The notes beneath the pieces were generated by a model. That model was not told the DNA's origin. It made no database searches and saw nothing but the letters and a program-made list of their open reading frames with translations. From positions 594,001-658,000 of the forward strand of contig WPIO01000101.1 in the NCBI GenBank assembly GCA_009760855.2: a stretch of 64,000 nt of DNA, read 5' to 3'. Position numbers and translations under genes: made by a program. Source of the stretch: Cristatella mucedo (lineage: Eukaryota; Bryozoa; Phylactolaemata; Cristatellidae). Below are positions 24,367 to 45,400 of the stretch, piece by piece; within the stretch, counting starts at the first letter, position 1; each line of letters begins with the position of its first letter.

Positions 24367-25276
24367 GCTCTTCGGTGGCGGTGCTGGCGGCTGCTGCGTT
24401 CGTCGGCTCGCTCGCTGGCTTCCGGTCACGCAACGACGCGTCCACTCCTCGCGTGCGAATGGCACCAAGCCGACACTCCCGAACGCTGCCTAAGGGGAGC
24501 CAAATGAGAGCGAGACGCCGGAGGCGGCAGATGAAGGCTCGCTCGGCATATAAAGGCTCGCTCGCGCTGCACACACGAAACGACTGCCATGCGCTTCCGG
24601 TGACGATCTGACGGCTGCGAAGCGCGAGAAGGCGAACTCGATCTGCACCGCCCTCACCGACACTCGCCATCGCACGAATGGCTCTCAGGAAACGCCGGCC
24701 GCAGCAACGGCGGCCGAGCGCGTTCTTTCTTTCGCGGACAGAGCGCCCCCTACTCGTGGGGGCGATGGGGGACAACCTAGACGCCCGCGGGCCCCGCTAC
24801 GCGCCCTTCGGATGCGACGCGATGTCGCGGAACGCCGCCTGCACGGAAATGTGGCGCGCGCGCGCACACCCGTCGGTGCGCGAGATCACGAGCCAACGAG
24901 AAAAAACGCCAACGATGACTCGAAAGGCGCCGAACACTGCGAAGGGGATCGCTCGACGCGTACCGCTTACCTCTTCTTCAAGGTTTACTGGCTTTTCATT
25001 AAGACGCGTCCGTTCTGCTCAACAGGCTACCGCTATTGCCTTCGTCGGATAGAGGGAAGAGGCATGGCAGCGGGAGCAGCAGAGGGGCAAGGTAGTCAAT
25101 TATGGTCGGCGGAAAGATAACCGTGCTACAAATGGCGGCAGGAAGCCACTGCGCAGCCGCATAACACCCGGATTTCGACCGTAACCATCCGCCAGCGTAG
25201 GCGCTAGCTCGTTGTGGCCGGCCTCGCAGGCGCGCGTCGCTTTGTGCTTCCTGCTTGCTCGCGAAGATGAGCGAGC
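24367..25276. promoter_or_regulatory. Bidirectional GC-rich promoter region, PPM1 / SELENON
   Basis: About 0.9 kb of CpG-rich DNA separates the divergent ATGs of PPM1 (24366, minus) and SELENON (25277, plus). It must contain both 5' UTRs and start sites. A TATAAA-like word sits at 24549-24554 (CATATAAAGG). No other motif is firmly assigned. Open frames across it are explained by high GC. Confidence 0.55.

Positions 25277-25284
<8 letters not shown>
25267..25284 (+). promoter_or_regulatory. Short upstream ORF overlapping the SELENON start
   Basis: An ATG at 25267 opens a five-codon frame ending at TGA 25282-25284, out of frame with and overlapping the SELENON ATG at 25277. It would reduce initiation at the main ATG if the transcript includes it. 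Whether it does is inferred. Confidence 0.4.
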
Positions 25285-33889
<8,605 letters not shown>

Positions 33890-34194
33890 ATTACTCTTGT
33901 CCAAGAGGGCGGCGAATCCCACGCGCACACAAAAGCAGAGCGAATGAAGAGGCTGCAGGCCCCCTCCTGCTCGACTAACGGCGATCGCGAAACGAGTGGC
34001 CACGAAAATGAAAGGACGACCTATTGTTGTTATTAATCGTAGCACGAGAAATGCGGACCGCTGTACTTTGTGCGCCTCTTTTCTGTATGAACGCTTTGCT
34101 TTTTCACTCAACTCTTAACTAGCCCATTCACGGGGTCGCCTTTGCTCACCTTCGTAGCTGGATGCCAGCCTGTCACTCACTTGGCTGGTCGCCT

Positions 34195-34263
34195 GGCGCC
34201 TTAATGAAAAGCAGCTGCCAACGCGCTGCGCAGCGCAGCTGCTGCTTGGAACGTGCTGGCGCC
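34195..34263 (+). promoter_or_regulatory. SELENON: SECIS element in the SELENON 3' UTR
   Basis: About 305 nt past the stop. Helix I is GGCGCC (34195-34200) with GGCGCC (34258-34263). The core is ATGA (34204-34207) opposite GGAA (34248-34251). Helix II is AAGCAGC (34209-34215) with GCTGCTT (34241-34247). Unpaired AA (34220-34221) lies 12 nt after ATGA. A 5-bp upper stem GCGCT/AGCGC makes it form-2-like. These are the defining SECIS features; folding was done by eye. Confidence 0.75.
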
Positions 34264-36960
34264 TGTGCGGCCGCCTCGACTAATATCAACCGGCTGTGGC
34301 ACCCACCGCAGGGGTAAGCACTAGCGATCCCCGTAGGGCCTCGTTTATATTTGTACCTTCGGTCTTGCGTTTTTTGAATTTCTTTTCACTTTTTAAAAAG
34401 TAATCAAACTCTGGTCACACCTTGCTGGCTGCTGGTTGATGCTACTCGGCTCACGACTCACGTCTCCCGCTCGGCCTTCGACGCGGCCACTGCTGCTGCT
34501 GCTGCAAGGGGCCGCTGTCGCAGCTTAAGGGTACGGGGGTGGGCAAACATTCAGTTGCATGCACAACGTTCGACCACCGCCAGATTTTGTCTTCACAGCG
34601 GCACTGCGCATCAGAACTCTCCTTTATGCTACCCAGCCAAGATAGCTGCTAAAAATCAGGGGCCGGTAGTCCTGCTTGTTTGTCGAGGTGACTTGGTCCC
34701 TCTCTCGGTCGGCCTGAGGTAGGCAGGATATGGTAACACTGGCAATATTGGCAGGTTATCTCGGCACGTCAGGGTGAACGACCAGCAGGTCATGGCCGAA
34801 CAATCGGGTAAAAGCCACCACGTGTTTGCTCACGAGTAGCAAGCAGGCAGGTAGTGCTGCTCGACAAGTAATTCATGGTGTAAGCAAACGGCAGGACCCT
34901 TAATCAAATACAGCCAAGGTGAAGACCGAAGCAGCAGGTACAGTCGCAATAAGCGTGGCCAAAAAGAAAACAGGCAAGCGAACAAGTGAATAGCAAAAAT
35001 AAGATAACGATCAAAACTCAACTGAATACTGAACAGTGGTCGTCCAGTCAGCGACCGGATGCAGTGCACCGGGGTGGAGGCACATTGCAGACGTGAGACG
35101 ATGCCGTCTCGAACGGCTGGAGCAGACGAAGTGCCTGCCACAGGACACAACGGCTACCGAATGACTGACCGCCCATGTGGCAGCTCGCAAGCAAGATCGT
35201 GTGACGATAATCGTACACACTTTGCACGAGTAACGTGTGAATAACAGACAGAAGATCAGGGTCACGCCGGGAAGCACAGCTTATCATGATCGCTACTGCT
35301 GCAGCTGCTGGCAACTGCAGAAGGAGGCAACAGCCGGATGTCAGACTGGTTTACACTCTTTATTTGGCCCAGTCCGTGTCCTGCCCGTTTCCATCTGCCT
35401 GGACCACCATCAGCAAGAATTTCTCTCTTTCCTTCTGTCGTGTGGTGCAGTCAGTGCCCATCGACCAGAGGCAGCATCAGCAGTGGCCAATCAGTACAGC
35501 AGGACTTCTTCCTCCTTGTGTGTCCGAGTGCTCAAATGGGCACTCAGCTCTTTTGTGCTTCGGCACACCTTGTTGCACAGTTCACACAGTATGTCCTCTC
35601 GTTCGGAGCTCCTGCAATGTCGAAAACAGGTTTTCGGGAAAATGCAACCTGGTTTTCGGTTCGGCAGAGTGCAGATGGGTTTTCAGGTGACTGAGAACAG
35701 ATGTAAGGGAGAGTGCAAACTTGGCGTGCCAGGCATGCATCGGCCACGGCACGGGTGTTTGACAGAAGGGGAAGATGCTTCAGCACCAGCAGTGGGAGGT
35801 AGCATGGCACAGATGGGAACACGACACTGATGTAAATGACAAAGCGTACTACATGTCAAAGCGGTGCAGCAACGACTAGGATTGCCGGAATGTTGGTTGT
35901 CGTGATCGCTACGACTTGACTGCCAATAGGACCATCCCTGGCAACGTAACAAAGCAAGCCTGCATAAGGAGATGGGACCTCCTATTCTAGGTAATGCAAC
36001 TCAGAAGTTCCATGGCACCTGGAGTGCAACCGGGAAGTTGCACGTGAATACCCGGGAATGCACTTAAATGAGACAACGGAAGCCCGGTAACCGGCTCCGG
36101 GTGGCAGCTGCCTGCTTCTGGCCTCTGGTAGCTTGTCCTTCAAGGTGTTGCTGCAGAGGAGAGACACCGGCTGCTTTAATGGGACTACTGAGGGCTGCTC
36201 TAGTGGTCAGCAGACTGGACACTGAGGCTTGGCTTCCACCGGGGGCTGCCAATATTCTTCAGGGAGGAGATGCGTGCATCAATTTTATTTTCGATGAGGT
36301 CGAACGCGGCACTTATTGGCGGCACACTAACGAAGGCAGGAGCTCCTAGATATGCCAAAATGGGCTGGTTCTTTTGAAAGGAGAGAGGGGCTACCTTCAA
36401 GTGGCATGCCGTCGAAGGTATGCCAGCATGACGAGGCATTTCTTTGCAGTAAGGTTACCAAGTTTTGTTTTACGAGGTGGTAAATCAGCCTGCCGTGGCA
36501 GCATCATGCCCTCGTGAGTGGCTATAGGCTTTCGAGGTTTGGAAGAGAAGGCGGCTTATTTCTAAATGGATTTCATTCAACAGGCTTTTGGATAGGAGCT
36601 TCGGGCTTTCCTGAAACTTGGTAAACCATTTCCTTATCGTGGGGGCAAACGGGCCCTTACACGTGACCTGCCACATTTTTTCTTTTATTGCGATGCAACC
36701 ACATTTTATTGGGAGAGGCTAACAAGGCAGCCTGCCTTCGATACAGCTGCAGGATCAGCCTTAGCCACGGGGTACAGATGGAGCGGTGAAAGAGTGGAAG
36801 AAGTGTGAGTGGAAGAGTGAGGATCATCGCGCTGTGCATAAGAGCAAAAAAGACATTCAAATGGGCACCACTTTAATTCAGCTCTGAATGGAGAGCAAGC
36901 CGTTCTAGAACAATCCAGGTAAGGACTTGCTAGAATATTAACCTTTTACGATCAGCTATG
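34264..36960. other. Intergenic between convergent genes
   Basis: The SELENON 3' UTR must end here, but no canonical AATAAA follows the SECIS closely (nearest variant is AATAAG near 34998). ORFs up to 197 codons on the plus strand (35237-35830) show no recognisable domain. No RNA gene was seen. Confidence 0.45.
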
Positions 36961-36964
36961 TAAA

Positions 36965-37720
36965 CTGCTAAGCAGGCTAAGTCTAATAATAATGGGAGTA
37001 TACAACAAATTCGTATAGCTACCCAAGACAACTGAATCTAGTTATATGTCTTTAACATATGCTAGAAAGAAAACATGCCGATTGGTTAATGATAACATGC
37101 ACACTGTCTGCACGAATAAGCACACACGGGACATTTCACACAGGCACAGGATATGCTGTGAGAAACGGGGTTTTGGCTTCTTTTTATGTCTTTAAGTCAG
37201 GCAAAGTCGTGACGTCAGTCGGTAGCGAGTACCAGGCTTTGGGAGCACAAATACTGAAGACACGGTCTCCCAAGGAACCCGATTGGAACCACAGCTCAAC
37301 GACTTGAGCCAGAGTAAGTAGTATTAGGATAGCCCATTTAAGAAGTATATCCGATAGGTAGGTGGGAGAAAGGAGGGACCTAAAGGTGAGTGACAGAACC
37401 TTATGCTAAGTCCATATGCTACCTGATGGAGAGCCACTGCAGGTCGGTGAGAAGTGACATAATGTGGCAGCAGTGACTTCACGATCGACGAGCCTAACTA
37501 ACTGCATAGACAAGCATAATTTTGCACCACCTCCAAGCGGCTTATTGCACAGACGGGGGGGGGGGCTACAAGTAGTGAGTTATTGAAGTTAAGAGGGAAT
37601 ATCAGAAATGCATGAACAGCTTGGCTGTGATATCTTTACCTGAATAGGCCTGAATTTTTGCAACGGCACATAGCCGAAAGTAGGCAGACTTGATTGTGGC
37701 AATGGTGTGGTCCTGTTCCA
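36965..37720 (-). mobile_element. LINE family C relic
   Basis: Minus-oriented copy with an eroded AATAATAAT end near 36985 and the GAGTACCAGGCTTTGGGAGC phrase (revcomp codes KAWY) seen in the copies at 9070, 10640, 22445 and 61595. Confidence 0.75.
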
Positions 37721-37929
37721 TAGTCATAGGTGACTATGGAACAAGTCACCCAGACTGTGTTTTGAGAATCCAGCAGAACTAGCAGACAGACAGGCTATAC
37801 GAGTCATCATTCTTGAGATATTAACTCACACCAGAGCCGACTCAGTAAAAGTAAAGGTCGGTGTATTCAAAACCCTCATTTATCAGGGAGAGGGCAGAAG
37901 AGCCCAGGCCCAGCTTGCAGTGGCAACGA

Positions 37930-38006
37930 GGATTACCTGCTTCAGGTCTTTAACTCACAACCTGGATAGGATTACCTGCTTCAGGTCTTTAACTCACAAC
38001 CTGGAT
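37930..38006. repeat. Tandem duplication, 39-bp unit, two copies
   Basis: The unit beginning GGATTACCTGCTTCAGGTCT is repeated immediately with no differences apparent. Confidence 0.95.
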
Positions 38007-38273
38007 CACACTTTATCACTGGGCTAAGACCTGGTTCTTAAAAAAAAAGCTGCAAAACCTCATCATCATACGTTCACAAATACAACTTTCCATCGACCAC
38101 CACATTGTTGCCTCAATTTGTGGAGAGTACCGTGAGCTAGTCAATTACATAATTACCTTTTCAATAGCAGAGCTAAAAATCACAATCTGTATGCCACTGT
38201 AAGGTAACGTCTTCGCCACCCCACTACCCGCGGCTGCTAGAGGCAGGTGCATCGCCGTGTCGGGCCCACCTAC

Positions 38274-38318
38274 CGGAACCCGGTGCCGGCGGCCTTTGTT
38301 GTAGCGCCGCACCTCATC
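38274..38318 (-). CDS. Candidate 45-nt exon, gene unknown
   Basis: On the minus strand, CCCAGCCTGCAG precedes 45 nt and GTAGGTGGG follows. In phase 0 it codes DEVRRYNKGRRHRVP. In phase 2 it could continue TDRD9 from the donor at its last listed exon. I cannot assign it. It is GC-rich against AT-rich surroundings. Confidence 0.25.
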
Positions 38319-39197
38319 CTGCAGGCTGGGCAGAGATGCCCCTCATGCGATGGCCAGCATGGAGGGATATTTCTCCATCTGTTGCCTCAGGGCGGACCTT
38401 ATATGTGAAGAGACAGCCCGTGGGGGGGGGGGGGTAAGTGAGAGCAGCAGTGGCCGACATTGCGAGGGGGAAACTGAGCGAAGGCCGAAAAGATAAGGCC
38501 GTGCATCGTGCTGTGCTTGATTCTTGGTAACGTCTAGGTTTTTGTGCATTTCGAAGCAGTGTCAAACTTCATCTACAAGGCCTCTGGCACACATCCCCTT
38601 TGATTGCTTCCATTAGAATGGGTGACTTTTTGGAAGGAAGCACTCATCTTTCGGCTTGTTAAGCTGCCAGGTCAGAAAAATAGGCCACGCTCTAAAAGCT
38701 TCAGGTGTTTTCCGATTATGCCCAGTCAAAGACAAAGTGTGGCCCGTGAAACTTAAGGCTACGGGCATGCAGTGCTCAGAAACGCCAGCACATTGTAACA
38801 CCGGCCGAGACCGAATCGAAACGCTTGATTCACAGAGCAGTGTTTGCCAAAAAGATCTCGAACAAACATACACCTTCCCTTAACGACTGTCCTCGTCGGC
38901 CGATCGGTCACGCTTACCTACTACTGGCAGTGTTACAGTGCACCGGTTACAGTGTACCAGGTTACAGAATAGGGTAGAGCCAGCAGTATAGTTAGTCAAA
39001 GGTAAGCATTGCTTCAACGAGGTCAATGAGGGCGTTTGCCGGCACAGGCCTGTGCACAGTCATGCAACCAGCCCGTGGCACCTGCACGCGCAGGAGCTAC
39101 AACAACAAAGATAACGGAGCTTCACCTCCCCCCTCCCCTCGCCCGCCCCTGCTGGCAGAAGGCAGGAGATGAGGACGAGGACGAGGTTGGGGTTCTC

Positions 39198-39498
39198 TTA
39201 CCTATTCTCTGCTTTCTTCCACAGCCACTTGCTGTGCTCTCTCAGGTAGGCACGGTAGCGTGCCTCCTCCTCGACGGCTGCATCTGCTGCTGCCGCGGCG
39301 GCCTCGTCTTCGCTCCTGCCATTGCCCCTGCTGCTGCCAAGGTGGATGCCCTGGATTAGATTGAGCAGCTGCTCGCTGCCGCCGTCCGTGCTCAGCTCGG
39401 CATTAAGCTGCAGCAAATCGTCGGGGTTCACCATGTTCCATCGGTAAGCGTGCTCAAACGGGCGAGGCTCGACGCTCTCTCGCCTTTTCTCCAACAGT
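39198..39498 (-). CDS. TDRD9: TDRD9 last recognised exon
   Basis: Acceptor CCGTTGCAG joins in phase 2 to give ILELLEKRRESVEPRPFEHA, matching the family's KPYEWNQVDP block (here RWNMVNPDD). An Ala/Glu-rich tail ends at TAA 39200-39198. A strong donor (AATAG/GTAAGAG) overlaps the stop, so the gene may continue. Confidence 0.82.
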
Positions 39499-42400
39499 CT
39501 GCAACGGCCGTTCCCGGTCTCTGCAGCTAGCTGCTGCCGCCGAAGCAGCTCTGCTCGCATGCAGCATATTGGCTGAGGAGTGGCCAAGGGAAAAACTACG
39601 ACAAATATAAGCTTGGCAATCAGGCCGCCAAGACCTCCTCGGTGGAAAAAAGGTGGTGCAGTGACAGAAGGCCATGACAGCAGCAACACGAGCAGTATCA
39701 AGGGCAACCGACGTCAAGTGACAAGAATGAGATGTACATCTTTTAAGGGAGCTATTTTGCTATGTTTCACGGCCAATAGTAGGCAAGGCACAGATACCGC
39801 GTCGGGACTCGAGCAGCAGTGCAAATTATGGCCGGTGCACAAGCTGGCTTTGCACGATTCCACAAGACGAGCGTCCATCGACGTCCAGGCTTAAGAGGTT
39901 AGAGCTTCTACCAAGAAATCTTAACAAGCTGACTGCAAGCAGGTCAGAGCCACGTCCTACGGTAGCAGTGGGTGAGGAGGGAATGGGGCAGTGGAGTTCA
40001 CGGCAGCTTGCAAATCAGATCTCTCAAAGAGGTATGATTAACGACTACATGACCGAATGATTAATGATTGCACTGCAGCTACAAACCACACATTGGGGAG
40101 ATCCCCTATATTTGTTATCCAGATTTGCACGATCAACAATCTAATCCCTCTAGCAAACTTGGGTCAGTGACTTCTGTGAGCAAGTGCACAGTTGCTGCCA
40201 TGACCGATGATAGTCACCATCACTGACAATCGCTTGACATTGTGCAGGTGAGACTTCTTACGGCTACCTCAGTACAATGTGTTGAAAGACACATGTGCCC
40301 AAGGAGGCACAATCACACGAAATAGACTGCCTTGCTTGACATCTGTCTCAGCAGATAATATTGGGGTTATCCTATCAATTCCTACAAACCGCAATATGAC
40401 TATACAAGCCAGCCTCCGGAATGACTTTGTTTTGAATACAAATGAGGCTACGGTGAATGGTAAGACCTTGCTTAAATTTTCAAGTGAACGCCAGACAAAT
40501 TTGAAGTCCAAACAAAGCAAGTTTCGTAGAAGCATTTTGCTATAACTAAAAGCAAAACGCAATCAAAGTCACTAAGAATGGTGACTGGCTTTCTTAACAA
40601 GCTATCAGCTCATTTCACAATAACGGTAATGAACAATCGATAAATAAGCCCATCATGAAACTCGAGCTGCATCCAAGCCGAACCAGGCAAGCTGTAGGTG
40701 CGCATTAGCATGATAGTGAGCATCAGTATGACAGTATGATTAGCTGTACGACTAGCAATCATTAATCAGTACAACCACTGCAGCAAGTTTAAACAAAATT
40801 ACTCGAGAATTTTCTTCCTAGCATTATCTTGGATCTTCACAACCATGTCATCAGAAAGTGGTATGAAGCCGTCATCCGAGCCGAGAGCAACGTTGACAGC
40901 CAATCGCACAGCATTTATCTAAACGTAAAGGACAGGCAGGTTTCACTTTGCCATCCCGTGTTTCGAGATCACCTACACTGGCCCATTCACCCAAGCCTCG
41001 ATGATGCTAAGATCTGGAATAAGATACACGCGTCTGCATGCACGTGCATACACAGATGCACACTTGCTCGCATGCATGCACATACAAACAGACACAACAC
41101 ACACATGTGCAAAAATGCACGATTGACGACGTTTATGATGCATGCGAACACTGAGCATAGATGGCACAGGAGTGTTAGAAATTCCACATTGAAAAATGCA
41201 GCTGAGGAGGGAAATAACAGCATAAACCAGCCAATCTCAACTAGGATGAATGTTGGGTGATACAACAAAACAGCATCACTAGAAAATTCAGCTTATGGGA
41301 AAGGGAATGTGTGTGTGTGTGTGTGTGTGTGTGAGTGTGTAAGTTAAAGAGAGACAGAGTAAATCAGAGAAAAAGAAAAAGAGATAGTACAAAAAAAGGA
41401 GAGGTCAACGCTACGGTAAAACAAGGACTGATATGATAGGCACCTAGAGACTTAGTCATGGCAGCTGGCACTAAATGCAAAAAAAATTCAAGCTCCAGAA
41501 AGATAAACTAATACTGACTAAAACCTAGTCGGCCATAGACAAAAACAAACCTTAACAACGTCATCCAAATCAAATTTTGTGTCGAAAGTGATTTCCATGT
41601 CATGGTCAGGCAGTGCAGCACACTTGCTCTCAGCATCCAGACCGAGTCCACACAGTGCTCCAGTGTAGCGCTGCTTGTACGGGTCTGTCCTAAGGGGAGC
41701 AACGCACAAAGCGGTCATTCCTGTTTATTTAGAAAGACCTCATGACGATGGTGCTTCGAAATTACTTGCTACCAAAGTAAAATAAGCAAGGCTGCAAGCC
41801 ACCACCACTCAGTGGCAAACATTAAGCTGTCACATAAAGACAGATGCCCACATGCCAGTGACCAAACTATTGTCTATTGGCCGATCATATCACACCGACA
41901 CGGACCCATAAAAAGCTCGACTAAGTGCAACAGGTTGCCTTTAGTTTATGGCTTAGCATGCATCAATGGCAAGATACTGTGGCTGCTAATGTCCAAAGCA
42001 AACCGATGTGACAAGCATTGTGCCCTGTTGACCCGACAAAATAGCCACTGACAAAATAGCCTGCACAAAAAACAGCTCTAGACATAATAGCCCCGACAAA
42101 AAAGCCCGAGAAAGCTGATAGTTTTGAGATAAAAACTTACTAACAAAGACCCATAATACAAAAATAGAGTTTGGGTTCGGGATTTAGGGTTCAGGGTTTA
42201 CCCTTCATTGAATAACAACTCTTTTCCTTTCCTTGATTCAACGTTCTCCATATTGACTGATCGATATGGAAAGGAAGGATTAAAAGAATATGGCAGGAAA
42301 CATACACAAAAAAATAAGAAAACATGGATCGTGAGTAAATTAATCTTGCATTATTTGTAATTTTGTAAAACAAAAATATTTCAATATATTTTCATTTTAA

Positions 42401-45400
42401 ACATTTTCAATAAAATGTATTTCAAATTTGATTTTCATAATCGTAATCGAATTTGTTCGATGTTATAAGCTAATCAAAATATAAAATATTTCTAAACATA
42501 TTCTTTTAATTTGTTGCGACTATTTGGTCCTGGGCTGTTTTGTATGCAGGCTATTTTGTCAGCGGATACCTTGTCAGGCGATAAAATCGTAATTCTAAAC
42601 TAGGTAATCTGAGGTGGAAGGAAGTACCTTAGCTTGCGTCAAACCAGCTATGTGAAACAATTTTCTAGCTGAAAGACTAATAGCACAAAATCGACAGAGT
42701 CATACTCAAATATTGTTACAAGTTTGACCAAAATGGTTAAGATCAAAATAGCCAAAACAACCAGGTTAGTGTGCTGATCAAATGCACTGTAGTGTCCTGA
42801 GTAGAAACTAGATATTGACCTGACACCTGGATCTACCAACCAAGTGATAGACGCCTCCAACATACAGGCACCTGAAAGGGTGCCGGTGTAACATGGGTTC
42901 TCTACCTTCTGACCATATTTGCCAACACGAGGATAAGCAAACACTCTTGCCTAGCACTTGTAGCACCTATGAACTACGTCCTACCAGTCCAGTCAATACT
43001 TGGACTTGCAAGCTAGAGACTCAAGAGATGGCAATCGTTTCTGTGAGCGCGGTTAAGTGTACATTAATGCATGAGTGTGCATGTGTGTGTACATTCGTAC
43101 ATACGTATTTGTGGTGTGTGCAAATGTTTGTTTGGAAAGGTGGATGGTGGAGACAGTGAGTGAGAAAGACGGGAAGAAGAAATTGAACTTTTTCAACAGC
43201 AAATATATGCTTATGGTCTACCAACGCAAGGGATAAGGCTTACAAGAACAGCAAAAAGTTATCCCCCATAACAAACTACCAACAGGGAATCACAACAGAA
43301 CATCGACATGTCAACTGACATTGTTTGCCAGACCGTACCTACCAATGTTTGCCAGACCCTACCTACCAACTCCTACATGAATAGATCAAGAAATACAGGT
43401 AATTATGCCCTTATAACAGTACTGTAATATAGTTTTCAAATTGTTCAGGTCCAGTCTGTAAGAACCATGGCCTGATATAACAGTGACACTCATACAATTG
43501 TCTTAAAAAATAATACATTTGTATAGCATGCTTAGAGAACTTAATCTCTTTCTAGGCAATTTACATATGCCTTAGGCTAAAGCATTCCGAAACTGTTCAA
43601 ATAAGTAAGCTATTTACAAAAAGGCACACTGATTAGACTAGCAGTTTTCGACTAACAAGTCATTCCAAACATCGCCCATTGCAATCACCAACTAGGACTC
43701 CAACGCCTACCACTGCAAGTAAACGCCTAAGAGAGTGAATAAAAAATGTCTCTTTCACAAGCATATGCAGTTACGACGTACATAGTCAACAAAACGGCTA
43801 CAAAGGTCACCTAGCGGTGAAAGTATCATGAAATCAAGTAACTAAAACTCTGGTCTAGCAGCACGAGTTCAAAGGCTGTGCTTGCAAACACGGGACACAC
43901 CTTAGCTCTACAGATGGTGCAAACAGAATTGCCAACAGCGCAGGAAGACCGTGTATGTTCGGCATGAGGGTGGTGTTGCGAGCTTGCATGAGGGTGCCAG
44001 ATGGGTTAATTGTGACGGTTGCAGCCACCATGAGGCGTTCATGCCGATCCTGCGGCTCACTGTTGAGCGCCACTGAGTTGACACTCTCCCGGTCGACAGC
44101 CACGCTTCTAGAAACGATCAATTAATTATACGGAGCATCAGGGTAGATGCTAATGCACATGCAGGTAGCAGCAAATGGTGCAACTAGTCGCAAAAGTGAG
44201 CAAGAGCGCAAGAAACACACCAATTCCTGGACAGCTCCAAGGTAAAGTGTGACTACACTACTGACTGCAAAATAGAAAATCAAGCCAAATAAGAAACAAC
44301 GCTAATCGCTGATAGCACTGGAGGCTCGGAGCTGCATGTACCAAGCACTAACGACGAAACTGCTGAAACTCGGGTCGAGCTGAGTCGCTCAATGTGAGCA
44401 CGAGCAAGAAAGTTGGGCTCCAGCGGCCTGTCAGAAGCTTTCGTGACCTCCTAGGTTGCATTCGGTTTCTGTCATTCATCGTATTTGGAAGCATTGTCAC
44501 ACTACTGCACACTGATATGCATCGGGCAACCAAGGATAGTACGTGAGAGGCAGGCTCATTATGGCAGTCGGCCCAGGTACTTCTTCAGAAGCAGCATCGA
44601 AACAGATCGAAATGTCACACTTTGGTAAACTTGTCCATAGACCTGATACTGTTTGAAGTGATGCAAGGCAATGCAAATCGTTCGACCACAACATCCGATA
44701 AAGATGGCATCGAAGAACATTCTGAAACAGTTCCCACATTACTGACAAAACAAAGTCGAAGCTAAGCTTCCGCTGGCCATTCTTGATCTTGATACACAAC
44801 CACATTATGGAAATGTAAAACCAGACCAACTATCGCTATTAAAGTGAAAGGAGATACGAGTAACGGTTCAAATGAAGTGCATTTCTTTGGTGCTCAGATC
44901 AAGCAAACAACCAGGTAATCGTTTAAGAAGATCCGCAATTGCTGAAAAAGCAGATGACTGGTATTTTCCCTACATCGCTATCTCGAACTGCCTTCTGACC
45001 AATTGCATGCACACCTAGATGGTGACACGCACCATGCTATGAGTACTCTCTTGTAGTGAGGCATCGCTGGTCTGTAGCTCATTAAACACTGCAATATTTG
45101 TGGCTTTTAAGTGTGATTCAAGATGTGGGAGTGTCGTTGGGACTGAGCCCTACGTCTTCCATAACAGTTCGATATTAAATGCGTTCTAGAAGACATGCAA
45201 TTGTGTACGTCTTCCATAACAGTTCGATATTAAATGCGTTCTAGAAGACATGCAATTGTGAAGAACACCACAGCAATCTCATCTATTCAATGCCACTCTC
45301 GGTTAGCATATCGCATGACGGACCGAGCTAAACTATACTTACTAGCATGCCGTGTTGCTATTATCATCGTCACTCAATGCCCACCCTGCTACCAACACAT

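Noticed and set aside
23498-24775. 425-codon minus-strand ORF over the PPM1 exon
   Set aside because: Out-of-frame shadow of the PPM1 exon in GC-rich DNA; the frame with PP2C motifs is the real one.
33890-34030. Earlier SECIS candidates (ATGA at about 33945 and 34009)
   Set aside because: They lack a convincing AA at the right distance and a closing helix; the 34195-34263 fold satisfies every feature.
35237-35830. 197-codon plus-strand ORF between SELENON and TDRD9
   Set aside because: No domain or motif, and overlapping ORFs of similar length in two other frames suggest chance openness.
42170-42200. Telomere-like TTAGGG sequence
   Set aside because: Only one or two imperfect units inside the MITE-like element; not an array.
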